NCBI GenBank assembly: GCA_033297205.1
Contig: MU859076.1
Span: 1-64,000 of the forward strand
Source: Pseudoneurospora amorphoporcata
Taxonomy: Eukaryota > Ascomycota > Sordariomycetes > Sordariales > Sordariaceae
Length of the DNA stretch: 64,000 nucleotides
Direction: 5' to 3'
The stretch's first letter is position 1. Each line of letters begins with the position of its first letter. The position numbers were made by a program, and so were the translations under genes. Under the pieces are notes generated by a model. That model ran no database searches and had not been told where the DNA came from. It worked only from the letters and a program-made list of their open reading frames with translations. Shown here piece by piece: positions 23,120-34,052 of this stretch.

Positions 23120-25336
23120 GTATAGTCCGGAATGGGTCTGTTGTTGTTGATAATGGGCAAGCTACCTAAGTAGTTACTTGCCACTTACATAGGTAGGTAC
23201 CACTGCAACTGACGCACAGTTTGACGCAATGTATGAGTGCAGTGCAGTGAGATGCCAATCGATCCTGCAAGTTACGAGAGCAGGTAGGTTCAATTAGAGG
23301 TCTTCGGATCTTTCCATTCTTTGTCCAATCACAATCGAGTGGAGAGTGCTTGGCGAAGAGAGCCGAAAAAGACCAAGGGACGGGGAAAGACCACAGGGAC
23401 TGGCCTGCTGGGGATGACATTTTTTTGTTGAGCAAAAGACAGAGTGGAGAAAATTTCCGTGGGGCAGGGCACCGCGCCCGGGTCTCCATTTCCAATGCTT
23501 GGTCCGGCGGGACAACAACAGACGACAGCTTTGCAGGAAGCAACAAGCATCTCCGTTCAGGTCTCCGCGAGTCGTGTGGCCCCCGTCTTATAAATGTATG
23601 TATATACTGTATAGGCGTGTGGCCGAGCCGGAGCAATGGAGAGGGGAGATGCGCGCATGGGAGATGCATTCCAGCTGTGGATAGAAGGCTCGGGACGGGT
23701 GTCAAAAAAAAAGGCGGGGAAAAAGGTCGGAGAGTCCTGGAAGCTTCGCTTCTCGCTGATTTGGAAGAAAGGCAAGAAACAAAGACATTCCGACTGGACA
23801 TTGGTGACCGTCGTCGTCACATGCCCACTTGGATCACTCTCGCTTGTTTCTGTGCCTCTTTCAGGTCAACTCGCCAAGCCGATAGGTTCGATAGGCCGTA
23901 GAGTCTGGGCCACTGGGGATTTCTCAAAACGGCCATCAACAGGACTGCCAATGCTCGGCTCCAGTGAAGCTAGGCACACGCAGTCATTCGGGGCTGCATG
24001 TTGTGATTGTGCTCCCATGGTGTTGTTTTAAACTAATTGCTGTTGTCGTTGGCCGAGGTCCTTCATCGACTCCAAGTCCGTGTCGTCGCCTGTCAGACGG
24101 GAGCGTCCCGTTCGATGTGTCGTCTGTCGACTTGCCCGGCGCCGTTGTTTCGCTCCTGTGGCTCTACCCAAATCCGACCCTGCAGCATGGTAGGCACATA
24201 GCATCTCGTTGCATCGCCAAATTTCTTTTCGTTCCGTGCCTAACCGGTTAAAACAACAGTGCCCGCTTACTGCCCGTCCATACAGCCGACAAGAGTGACG
24301 GAGGATTTCTCCAAGGGTTCAATCAAGGGTTACTCTGTTGGTTTTCCCTCCTTCCACCTTCGTGCCCCTTCCACAAAAGCTTATCTCGTCACGGCGGGCG
24401 AATGTTGCTGTAAAAATACCTAGTCGAGACCGCCTCACGGTGGCCCGGTAGATGTAAGGTCTGGCCGGCTTGTTCGGAAGAGCTCCACGTTGTTGTTGTT
24501 GACCGATGGGGATCCATCCCTGGTGTTAGTGTCTGGCGTGGAAGAGACAGAACGGTCTGACCCTTTGACAGGACATATCAATAACCCCGCCGATGCCTAG
24601 AAAATAGGTAGTCGAGATGGCGTCTGCGAACTAGTTGCTGCGATGCGCCTTGTGCAGAAGTAACTCGAAATGGAAAGGATGCAAGTGACTTTACCAGCAC
24701 TGCACATCGGTCGCTAACGTTAAGAGTTGTGATATGGTGACCTAACAGTGGAGAAACCTAGAGACGCGCCATCCTTTATCCAGATTAGCGCTCCTGAAGG
24801 CAAAGCTGTTTCGTCATGCAATGGAAAGGCCAAGACTGAGAAGAGGCACCAAAAGGGAGCTATCTGCCCTGGTTTCAAGGTGGGCTCTTGGTGCAGGTGG
24901 TGGTCCAATGGGCCCCCTTGCCAGTCCATTCCCCAAAATGACTAAAATGCATCCATCCCAACCCCAACTGAGCGCATCCAGTGTGTCCATCGTCCTGTCC
25001 GCTGCCGTCAAGGAAGAGCGAGAGACAGAAAAGAAACTCCTTTTCCCTTCCGTTGCTATCCAACCTCCAGCTCTCCCTCGCTTTCCCACTCCTCCCTATC
25101 CTAGTTATCCATATCCAAACCACCAACCAACGCGCTCTTACATTGCCTTGTCCACATCCATCCACAATTCCCGCAACCGACACTAGGACGGGATTTTGTT
25201 TAGCGCGACTGCGGCCTCGGCAACAGCTCCCTGCATCTCCTCCCACATTTCTCGATAAAGCGGCCCTCCTCTCCCAAGCAACAAAGAAAAACGCGCTCTC
25301 GAGCTCTACCTACCTAACTCCTAATAATCGCCCATC
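23120..25336. promoter_or_regulatory. Divergent intergenic region between rkm5 and the acyl-CoA synthetase gene
   Basis: No gene is supported in 2.2 kb, although chance frames of 70-211 codons exist on both strands. The distal 300 bases before 25337 are pyrimidine-rich and likely contain the leader. A CCTCGG hexamer at 25215-25220, 117 bases before the ATG, matches the core site of fungal fatty-acid-responsive zinc-cluster activators (FarA/FarB), which is fitting for an acyl-CoA synthetase, but a hexamer alone is weak evidence. Confidence 0.35.
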
Positions 25337-27580
25337 ATGGTTACCCCGACGTTGACGCCGGTTCCCAAGCTGGTCTCCAGGCCCCCATACTCTCTCGATG
25401 TCCCCGGCCAGACACCCGTCCAAGGAGAGACTCCTGTCCGCCGCACTCCCGTGGCCATCAACGGCCTCCACGTCAGACCCCCAAACAGGCGATGGGGCGA
25501 GGATGAGGCCATCGGTGAGGAGATCGATACCGTCTACAAGCTCGTCAAGTGGGCTGCCCTCGCATATGGCGACTCCCAGTGCATGGGCTCCCGCAAGCTC
25601 GTAAACACGCATGTCGAGACCAAGAAGGTCAAGAAGATGGTGGATGGTGAGGAGCGCGAGGTGGACAAGAACTGGACCTACTTCGAGCTCGGCCACTACG
25701 AGTTCATCACCTTCAAGGAGTATGAGCAGCGTACCCTCGACGTTGGCGCCGGTCTGCGCGCCATTGGCCTCAACCAGGGCGACCGTGTCCACATCTTCGC
25801 CGCGACCAGCCAGAACTGGCTCGCCATGTCTCATGGTGCTGCCTCCCAGTCCATGCCCATTGTGACTGCCTACGACACTCTCGGCGCCGAGGGTCTCAAG
25901 TACTCCATGGTCGCTACCAAGGCCAAGGCCATCTTCCTCGACCCCCATCTCCTTCCTACCCTCAACGGCGTTCTTGAGCATGCCAAGGACATCACGCACG
26001 TTATTTGGAACAACCAGAACAAAGCCAAGGATGCCCATATTGAGCAGCTCAGGACCGAGCGCGGTGTTACTGTTTTGAGCTTCGACGACCTTGTCCAGCT
26101 CGGCAAGCAGAACCCCGTCGCGCCCGTCGCGCCCGCCCCTGAGGATCTCTGCTGCATCATGTACACCTCTGGCTCTACTGGTACTCCCAAGGGTGTGCCT
26201 CTGAAGCACAGCAACGTCGTCGCTGCCAGTATGTTGTCGCAAATCTTTATTTTTGTCCGTGAATTGCTACTAACGTCCTGATTTCAGTCGCTGGTGTCAA
26301 CCCTGTCGTCCAGCCCTTCATTGGCCCCGGTGACCGCCTCCTGGCCTACCTTCCCCTCGCTCACATTCTCGAGTTCGTTTTCGAGAACGCTTGCCTCTAC
26401 TGGGGTTCGACCATGGGTTACGGTAACCCCAAGACCCTCTCCGACACCTCCGTCCGCAATTGCCTCGGCGATATCCGCGAGTTCACCCCCAGCGTTCTGG
26501 TTGGTGTCCCTGCCGTCTGGGAGACCGTCAAGAAGGGCATTCTCGCCAAGGTCAACGCTGGAAGCCCTCTCCTGCGCAACCTCTTCTGGGGTGCCCTTGC
26601 TCTTAAGGAGACGCTCATGGGCCTCGGTCTGCCAGGAAGCGGCCTTTTAGACGCTATCGTGTTCAAGAAGATCAAGGATGCTACCGGTGGTCGCATGAAG
26701 CTCTGCTTGAACGGTGGTGGCCCCGTCGCCAAGGATACCCAGAAGTTCATCTCCATGGCCATCTGCCCCATGATTATCGGCTATGGTCTTACCGAGACGA
26801 CCGCTATGGGCTGCCTCCAGAACCCTAACGAGTGGACTGCCGAGTCCATCGGCGCCATGCCCGCTTCGGTCGAGGCTAAGCTTGTCGACTTCCCCGATGC
26901 CGGCTACTTGGCGACCAACAAGCCCAACCCCCAGGGTGAGATCTGGCTTCGTGGCCCCTCTGTGCTCTCCGAGTACTACGAGAACCCCGAGGAGACCGCC
27001 GCCGCCCTGACCGAGGACGGCTGGTTCAAGACCGGCGATATCGGCGAGTGGGACCAGAACGGCCATCTCAAGATTATCGACCGCAAGAAAAACCTCGTCA
27101 AGACCCTCAACGGCGAGTACATTGCTCTCGAGAAGCTCGAGTCCATCTACCGCTCCGCCGCCGTCGTCGCCAACATCTGCGTCTACGCCGATCAGGACCG
27201 TTCCAAGCCCATCGCCATCATCGTCCCCGCGGAACCCGCCCTCAAGAAGCTCGCCTCTTCGATCGGTGTCAAGGGTGACAGCTTGGAGGAGCTCGTACAC
27301 AACAAGAAGCTACAGGCTGCTGTCCTCAAGGAGCTCCAGAACGCCGGTCGCGCCGGTGGTCTTTCTGGTATTGAGATTATCGAGGGTGTCGTTGTGTCGG
27401 ATGAGGAGTGGAACCCCCAGAACGTGAGTTCCCCACCTGCAGCAGATGTTTCTCTCTTGACCTTATCACTAACTAAATTCCTCGCAGGGTCTCGTAACGG
27501 CCGCCCAGAAGCTCAACCGCAAGGGTATCCTCAACAAGTACAAGAAGGAGGTTGACGAGGCTTATGGCCCCAAGGAGTAG
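25337..27580 (+). CDS. FAA1: Long-chain fatty acyl-CoA synthetase (FAA1/FAA4 type)
   Basis: Exons 25337-26228, 26288-27423 and 27488-27580 give 706 residues, the usual size for fungal long-chain acyl-CoA synthetases. The enzyme activates fatty acids with ATP and CoA for lipid synthesis, beta-oxidation or import. The AMP-binding P-loop YTSGSTGTPKGVP is at about residue 273-285, followed by AYLPLAHILEFVFE, the adenylate motif YGLTETTA, and the C-terminal motif DGWFKTGDIGEWDQNGHLKIIDRKKNLVK typical of long-chain enzymes. The C-terminus LNRKGILNKYKKEVDEAYG is split by intron 2 and completed in the last exon. Introns use GTATGT/TTTCAG and GTGAGT/TCGCAG. No peroxisomal SKL-type ending is present (it ends PKE), favouring a lipid-droplet, ER or membrane location. 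Confidence 0.95.
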
Positions 27581-27711
27581 GCTGTCTAGCCTACCTGTCA
27601 CTTCTTGTGTGTGTGATTATACTCTGGTTGTTTGGTTTTTAAAATGTCTATCTGTCTATGTCTAGGTCTCCATGTGTCTCGGGGCGCGAATCATCTTTCC
27701 ATTATACCACT

Positions 27712-27767
27712 GCTAGCTTTTTTTTTCTCCTTTTTTTTTTTTTTTTTTTTTTCTGAAGCTAGCTTTT
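27712..27767. repeat. Pyrimidine tract flanked by a 10-bp direct repeat
   Basis: GCTAGCTTTT occurs at 27712-27721 and again at 27758-27767. Between them lie T runs interrupted by CTCC, including T22 at 27731-27752. The arrangement resembles a target-site duplication around a poly-T insert, or replication slippage. Confidence 0.6.
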
Positions 27768-28294
27768 ATTACGTTAGTTATGTCACGAGGGGTTTATGTC
27801 TTCATGGGTTCCCTACTCTCTTCCAGCTATATAAGCGACGAAAAAATGCGTTAGGATATTTATGCCATCTACTCTACCTCCATACCTCTCTAATGCTACT
27901 GGATCTTTGCCTCCGAGGCTTTTGTTTGAATGTTGCTGGGATCTGACATTTGCCACGCTGCTCTTGGGTCTGCTTCATCAGTTTGCGTTGCGATGATTTT
28001 CACCGGGAGTTACTTGAGGCTGGCTGCGCTGTGTTTACTTGCCAAAGGTTTCATTGTCCGTGGCCAACCTTTCATTAGACTAGTTCTCTACTCTTCTCTC
28101 CACTCGCTGTCGTGTATTGAAGGACACTTGACTTTGTCAACGTGAGGAATCCGTCAGGCGAATGGTCACGATACCACCGTGGTCCGCGTTGTAGCAATGA
28201 TACTATAACCTCTTTTTATACCGAGTTCTTAAATGTGACTTCGCATCGCCACCACTTCCAAGGACGGAAGCGACAGTTTCCATTATCTTCAATG

Positions 28295-28295
<1 letters not shown>

Positions 28296-28356
<61 letters not shown>
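28296..28356. repeat. 61-base poly-T tract
   Basis: There are 61 uninterrupted T residues, followed by C and six more T. It lies about 700 bases downstream of the acyl-CoA synthetase gene. It might be the poly(A) remnant of a minus-strand retroposon; no element body is recognisable beside it. The exact length is prone to sequencing and assembly error. Confidence 0.9.
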
Positions 28357-28692
28357 CTTTTTTCCCGTGCTATTGTGGTGCAGCCCGAAGAAATGGAGAT
28401 GGGCTGTAATGACTCAATATCAAAGGCGGATTTCGAGCTAAACCAAACGACGGGAACCTGGAAGATACAACAACGGCCATTGATGGATTGATGGAGACTC
28501 ATTGTCGCATACATACACTGCACAGTAAGTAAGTACACTATATCTATTTAACGATAGGGGAGGGAACCTTGGGGATAGAGGAGAACCCTCACACCGATAC
28601 TGTAGTGCATGTATGTCTGATAAGTACAGTACACTCACTCACTCACTACCTTACCTCGGAGTATGTTGTTTCATCTCCCGTGGCTGTGCACT

Positions 28693-28716
28693 ATGATGAT
28701 GATGATGATGATGATG
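28693..28716. repeat. (ATG)8 microsatellite
   Basis: Eight perfect ATG units in intergenic DNA. Confidence 0.95.
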
Positions 28717-29478
28717 TCATTTCTTGGAACACGTATTGGGGTATGATCGGCCCAGTTACGTGCATGCCCTCTTGAAGATGAAAACTAGAGTGAGACGAAG
28801 GGACAGCAGAGGTATGTAGTATCTCCAAACAAATGTGCTATATATACACTAGACGTACACTCCTACCTACCCTGCATATACCTATTAAATCCCAGCTGTT
28901 TGTGTGTCTGACCTTTCAACTTTTGTCGAATTTGGCGATGGGCTTCGGGCGTGCATGGTCTTGAGAGGGCACAGAGAGACATAGAATACCAGAGTAGTCA
29001 CCATATCGGTCTTCCATACCGAGACGGAACTTGAACAGATGAAATAATGAAAAATTTGCTAAACTCTCGAAAAAAAATACTAAGCCTAAAAGTATACTAG
29101 TAACACACGACGCAATAGGAGGTTGCCTCTAGGTCTATAGGTCATGGTTGTGTTGTTGACCAAAACCGTAGTAGTGTGTCCATCCATACCGATACCGGGT
29201 AAACGCCGTCCATCACGACTTCCTTCTTCTCACTGTTCCCTACCTAGTCACTGTCCTCCTCTCCTCGTCGCCTTGTGTGCTATCATCTCCTCCCCTTTGC
29301 TCTTGGTTCCCTCCTTCTATCCGACGTGATCACCAGATCTGGCATCTCCTCCTTAAAAACTCAAAGCCAAGAACAGCACAGCCCCAAAGACCATCGCAAT
29401 CCCAGTCGACATCTAGGCACTGGGCCGAATGTGGCGGGGCTCAGGCTCGACCACAGGTAAGACACCCCAGCAAAGATG

Positions 29479-29498
29479 GGCTGGCTGGCTGGCTGGCT
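29479..29498. repeat. (GGCT)5 microsatellite
   Basis: Five perfect GGCT units in the intergenic region downstream of ncs-1. Confidence 0.95.
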
Positions 29499-29878
29499 GT
29501 CTTGTTATCTTATCCGATCGATGTTTGCGCACACACTCTTATCGAACCGGGCCGAGCCGAGATGGCTTGAACTCTTGCTCTCTTGTCTCTTCCTCGCAAC
29601 AATTCCCCATCCTCACGACTAGCCCAACCGCGTTTCCCTGGGATATCTCGCTTTCAGAACGAAAGTGACTTCTTCTTTTCCACCCCTTTTGTGAACTCCA
29701 AGCTCTTGTTTGGGGACCAAAGTCGGCCAACCCTGCTACGGTAGGCCGCAACATACATCAAACCATGCTCCTCCTCTTCCTGTCATAGGATTTGCTTCAC
29801 CAGAAGCGTTGCGCGCCATTCCCTTTGCTGCAAAGAAACAATTCAAATGATGTGTGATGAACTTAAGAGGAAAAAGGC

Positions 29879-30908
29879 TTAAACGAGACCATCGTACAAG
29901 GAGAGGGCGGATACGATTGTCTCGTCACGCTGGCTGCCCTCCTTGAATTCCTTCATGTCGAGGCTGCCGTTTTCGTCCTTGTCCATCATGCGGAAGATCT
30001 TGCTGACGCGCTTCTCGGGGGTATCTTCGTCTTCGGGGAGCTTGACCATTGAGCCGACCTGTCGGACACCAGATTATTAGCGGCATGCTCAACACGACCA
30101 ATTCGACTAAAAGGGAAGAAACATACCATCTTGTAGATCGCCTCAACAATCTTGAGCATCTCGTCGTAGGTAATCTTGCCGTCGCCGTCAATGTCGTAGA
30201 GCTGGAAGGCCCAGTCGAGCTTGTCCTCCATCTTGCCGCGGCTCGTGACGCTCAAGGCGCAGATAAACTCCTTGAAGTCGATGGTGCCGGACTTGTCCGT
30301 GTCGAACACGTTGAATACGTAGTCGGCGAACGACGATGGGTCGCCAAAGGGGAAGAACTGCGCGTAGATCTTCTGGAACTCGGCCTTGGTGAGCATGCCG
30401 GAGGGGCAATCCTTGAGGAAGCCTATTTTATCAATGTCTTTATCAGAGGGCTGTTCAAGAGAAAGAGCTGGTAGCGGGTAACGAGGGCGCATAGCGAGCG
30501 CTTGCGATGAGAGCCGCAGCGCCGTATTGGTCGGAGAAATGTAACTGTTGACGGCGACGGCGGCGTTCAAAGCGGTCTTCGGCGATAGGAGAAAGGAGAC
30601 GGGGAGAAGGCAACACACCCTTATACCATTGCTGCAACTCTTTCTTGTCAAAGTGGGTGGCCTTTTCCAGCTCCTCCAACTTATCACGCTCGAGCTTGCT
30701 CTGTCTGTGTCGGGCGGGGGTCAATGTTAGCCTCTTCATCTTGCTTTCGGTTTTGGGAGATTGCTCAGAGGAACGGCTCCTGCTAAAGAAGCGCATGGTA
30801 TGGTATGTGTATATGCGAAAGACAGAGAAGGGCGACAGTATGGAGGATTTCGAGGAGGCTGTTCACGGTCCCTCCTCCACAACTGTGAAGTAGGTATGCG
30901 GTGCGTAT

Positions 30909-30955
<47 letters not shown>

Positions 30956-31038
30956 GGGTGCGGAGAAAGCGGCCGGGCGATGGATCTGGCAAGAGTCGCG
31001 GAAAGTTCGGGGGATATGGTCACTCACGATTTGCCCAT
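29879..31038 (-). CDS. ncs-1: Neuronal calcium sensor 1 (NCS-1/frequenin) homologue
   Basis: Four minus-strand exons (31028-31038, 30619-30704, 30127-30422, 29879-30058) give 190 residues, exactly the length of animal NCS-1 and yeast Frq1. The 11-nt first exon supplies MGKS, an N-myristoylation signal (Gly2, Ser at position 4-6). Conserved runs are WYKGFLKDCPSGMLTKAEFQKIYAQFFPFGDPS, the EF-hand loops DTDKSGTIDFKE, DIDGDGKITYDE and DKDENGSLDMKE, and the C-terminus ALSLYDGLV. EF-hand 1 is degenerate, as in the family. In yeast the protein activates the phosphatidylinositol 4-kinase Pik1; in Neurospora ncs-1 is linked to calcium tolerance and growth. Intron 1 (30705-31027) is long and carries a trinucleotide repeat. 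Because the first exon is tiny, the gene could easily be annotated without its myristoylated start. Confidence 0.95.
30909..30955. repeat. (TGA)n microsatellite in ncs-1 intron 1
   Basis: Fifteen perfect TGA units plus two bases (47 nt) lie in the 323-nt first intron of ncs-1. Length variation would not alter the protein. Confidence 0.95.
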
Positions 31039-34000
31039 TTTCGGATGACTCGGTGCTATTGTCGTTTGCAAGGTGGTCCCACGATGCGGTTCGAGGGAAA
31101 GGGGTCGCTCTGGATGGCGTCGCGTACGGGGTTGGCGCCGAGAGGTGGGAGGAGGGGTTCGCTGACGATCCGTGGATTTTCTTCTCAGGTCAGGGATATA
31201 ACGTGTGTCTTGGTCGTAGGTAAAAGAGACGCTGTGTGAATGGACGGGAAGACGGTGCTCGAGCGATAGGAAGCAAGCAAGCAAGCAGCCTGGTATGGTC
31301 GATTGATATTGTCGTTGGTCAATAGGATGGTTGGAGTGGCAGACTCGTAAGCGTTACTTGGTGGGCCTAGCGTTGCACCGAAAAGTAAAGTAGAACTAGA
31401 TCGGAGGAGAAAAAGATGTCGAGGTGTTGGTTGCAACGGCAAAAGAAAAAGAAATGGGGATGGGGATGCAAAAGGCATGGAGGTATAGTAGGTAGTATGT
31501 ATCCGTAGTGTCAGGGTGCAAGGCGAGAGAGAGCAGGGCAAATGCCGGGAGATCGGAGGTGATGACGGGGGCAGTTTGGCGAGATGGGCAACGCAGTGGA
31601 GCGGGTGCACTAACTGCAGCTAACCACTGTAAGTGCCCTGGCCGTTATTTCAAGGTGGAACTAGAGTGACTAGCAGGGACCTTGTGTTAGCCAGGAGGTA
31701 AGGAACACCCGACCGCTCGAACGTGAACCTTGGCCGGGATGTCGATTGAGGCATCCCATCCATGGTGCCCCCCATTCCGCCCGCTCGTTTCACTTGGTGC
31801 GGCGCCTCGCTTCAACTCCCATTTGATGCCGGGCCTAGCATGAAAAGCGGCCAGGTTGTGACTGACCTGTAGGCACGGGAGGGAGGAGCTTCAACGTCAG
31901 ATAGCCATGATGTTGCAAGTTTCGGGCCATGTACCGAGTACACATGGGGTAATTTCTGTCCGAAACCTCCATGATGTGGTAACGCAATCGTAATTCTTGA
32001 TGTATGCACATCATGTTCCATGCGGACTTGATTCCAAAAAACCAATCCACTTGTTCTCCAGCTATGTGTTTCGACTTTACGTGGGGCCCTTATTCCCAAC
32101 CAGTTGATATTCGCATCCATGTGCAAAGAGGGGCAACGGGTGGGATTGTTTAATAACTGGGACAGGAGCCACACCGAGACCTGAGGCCAAGGGAACAAAT
32201 TCGATCGGGTTCTGGACGTGGTGTTCGGGGCAGGCAGCGCATGCGCCATCATGGCCAGGGGCAGGTTGGTTGGGGAACTTGCTGCGCTCTGATTTGCCAG
32301 GCAAGGAGGCCAAATGACAAGAAGGGAAGGTCTCCAAGTCATAGGGAAGGTGACTTCTGAGAAGACCTTTGTATCTACATGTATTGTTCAAAAGGGAGCG
32401 AGCACCGGAGGGGTACCCGTAGGCTCCATCTACTGTTCCAGGTTGATATTCTGTTCATGTCTTGGGCACCGTGTGTAACCGCCAAATGAGGCTCTGCCTG
32501 TAACACCCAATCAACCTTCCCTCCGATGAAGCCTAACAGAAGAGGAAGTGGAAGTCGCGCGATGGCCCACTCCGTTATTATCGGTCGACCACTACCAACA
32601 TCCATCGATCCACAACATTGACGAGAACTGACAGAGGGAAATAAAAACTTTGGAAGATTCAAAGTCATTGTTATCCTCTGTTCCCACACAGAAGCTCCAC
32701 GGCGGTCAGTGAAAAAACTTACTTCGGCTCCTTGTTTTTGCTACTTTCCTACTTGGAAGATAGTGTCGGACTGACGTAGTAAGGAAAGGGGGCAGTGTAA
32801 AGTCCGCCAAGACCCTTTTTTTTTGAATGAGCAACCGATCCAGACAAATCCACTCAAACTGTCTCTCCCCAAACCTGTTAAAACATGCCGCATTTGAAAG
32901 AAACGGAAGTCCGATGAGAAGCGTGAGAAAAGATTGATATAGAGGAGAGCATCGTTGACAGAACAGACAACAGAAAAGCTCCAACCGCAACCAGGGACTT
33001 GCACACAACTGTCGACTTAGCCCCACTTTTACCACTAACACACTAAATCACTTGTTAGATTGCTGATAGTTCGATAGGGTCACCAAGATGACACGTTGTT
33101 TTTCTGAGAGCATATAAACAAGCTGGAATTCCTGTTGGATTAAAAGGTCCTGCTCTCATAAGGTATTGAAGAAAAGTAACAGGTGCAAGGGCGGATGAAG
33201 CATGGAGATTGAAGAGTTGATAAGACCTGTTGGAGCCAGGGGGAACCGAACGTCATGCCCCACTCGCTACGTCTTACAACCACCCGCTCGAGATATCACG
33301 TAACGACAGACATGGGCGATGGACACTTCACAAAATATATCAAAGAACATGGTATATAAGAGCATCGATCTTGGAGGAGGTTTTTAGGTGAAGGTAGTAG
33401 GTAAGTCTACATGCTCATTCAGGCACTTCAGCGTGATTGGTCATTGTGCCCCTGAAGCCTCACACGGCTCAAAGGGGGCAGTGTCATCGTTGCCTGCTTG
33501 GTGCCATGGTGTGCGTGTGTGAGTCTAGGTGAGGTTCAAGAGCCTTCAGTATGACCGCCACTGAGGGCAGAGGGTGAGATGAAGGGAGGTAACTTCAAGC
33601 TCCTTGTCTGGCAGAGTTCAAGCCCGAGTGTCGCCATTCTCGCCTGGGCGGTATTCACAAGATCCCGAATGAACGAGCAGCCAAGTAGAGTGCTTATAAG
33701 TATAAACGAAGCTGGTATATAGCCCGAATGCATGTTATGTAAATGAATATGCCGCATGTATGTGTACAGCCGTAGATGATTCCCTGTTTTTCCTTCTTCT
33801 GCGCCTGCTTGAGCATATACAGTACTATATATGCATACTGTACGCATATAGCTTTGCTCAATCATCCGAGCCTCATTCGAGCTTCAATGTCATGTCATGC
33901 CATGCCGTGCCAGCTCTCAAGGCCTGACTCCTCCATCCCTCTGGAAAAATATTCTTGCCACTCCCCTAATCAAGTAAACAAAGCCCCTTTGGCGCCTCCC

Positions 34001-34052
34001 CATGTTTTCTCTTCATTTGAATTAGCAAACCCGAACTTTTCCTTCCACTGCT
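31039..34052. other. 3-kb intergenic region upstream of ncs-1 and downstream of CDC45
   Basis: No gene is supported. Chance frames, such as 176 codons on the minus strand at 31812-32342, lack recognisable motifs. The first 600 bases are pyrimidine-rich on the minus strand and probably contain the ncs-1 leader and promoter. Confidence 0.4.

Larger units (their letters stand above)
27581..29878. other. Intergenic region between convergent genes, rich in simple repeats
   Basis: This 2.3 kb holds the 3' regions of the acyl-CoA synthetase and NCS-1 genes. It contains homopolymer and microsatellite tracts listed separately, and an AT-rich patch at 28790-29110. No coding region is supported. Confidence 0.5.

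Noticed and set aside
23166..23801. A 211-codon minus-strand ORF
   Set aside because: No domain or signal, overlaps other frames of similar length, and lies in a likely divergent promoter.
29879..31038. Calcineurin B subunit
   Set aside because: First suspected from the four EF-hand layout, but the 190-residue length, the MGKS start, WYKGFLKDCPSG and the ALSLYDGLV ending identify NCS-1.
31812..32342. A 176-codon minus-strand ORF
   Set aside because: The translation is Trp/Pro/His-rich without conserved pattern; likely chance.
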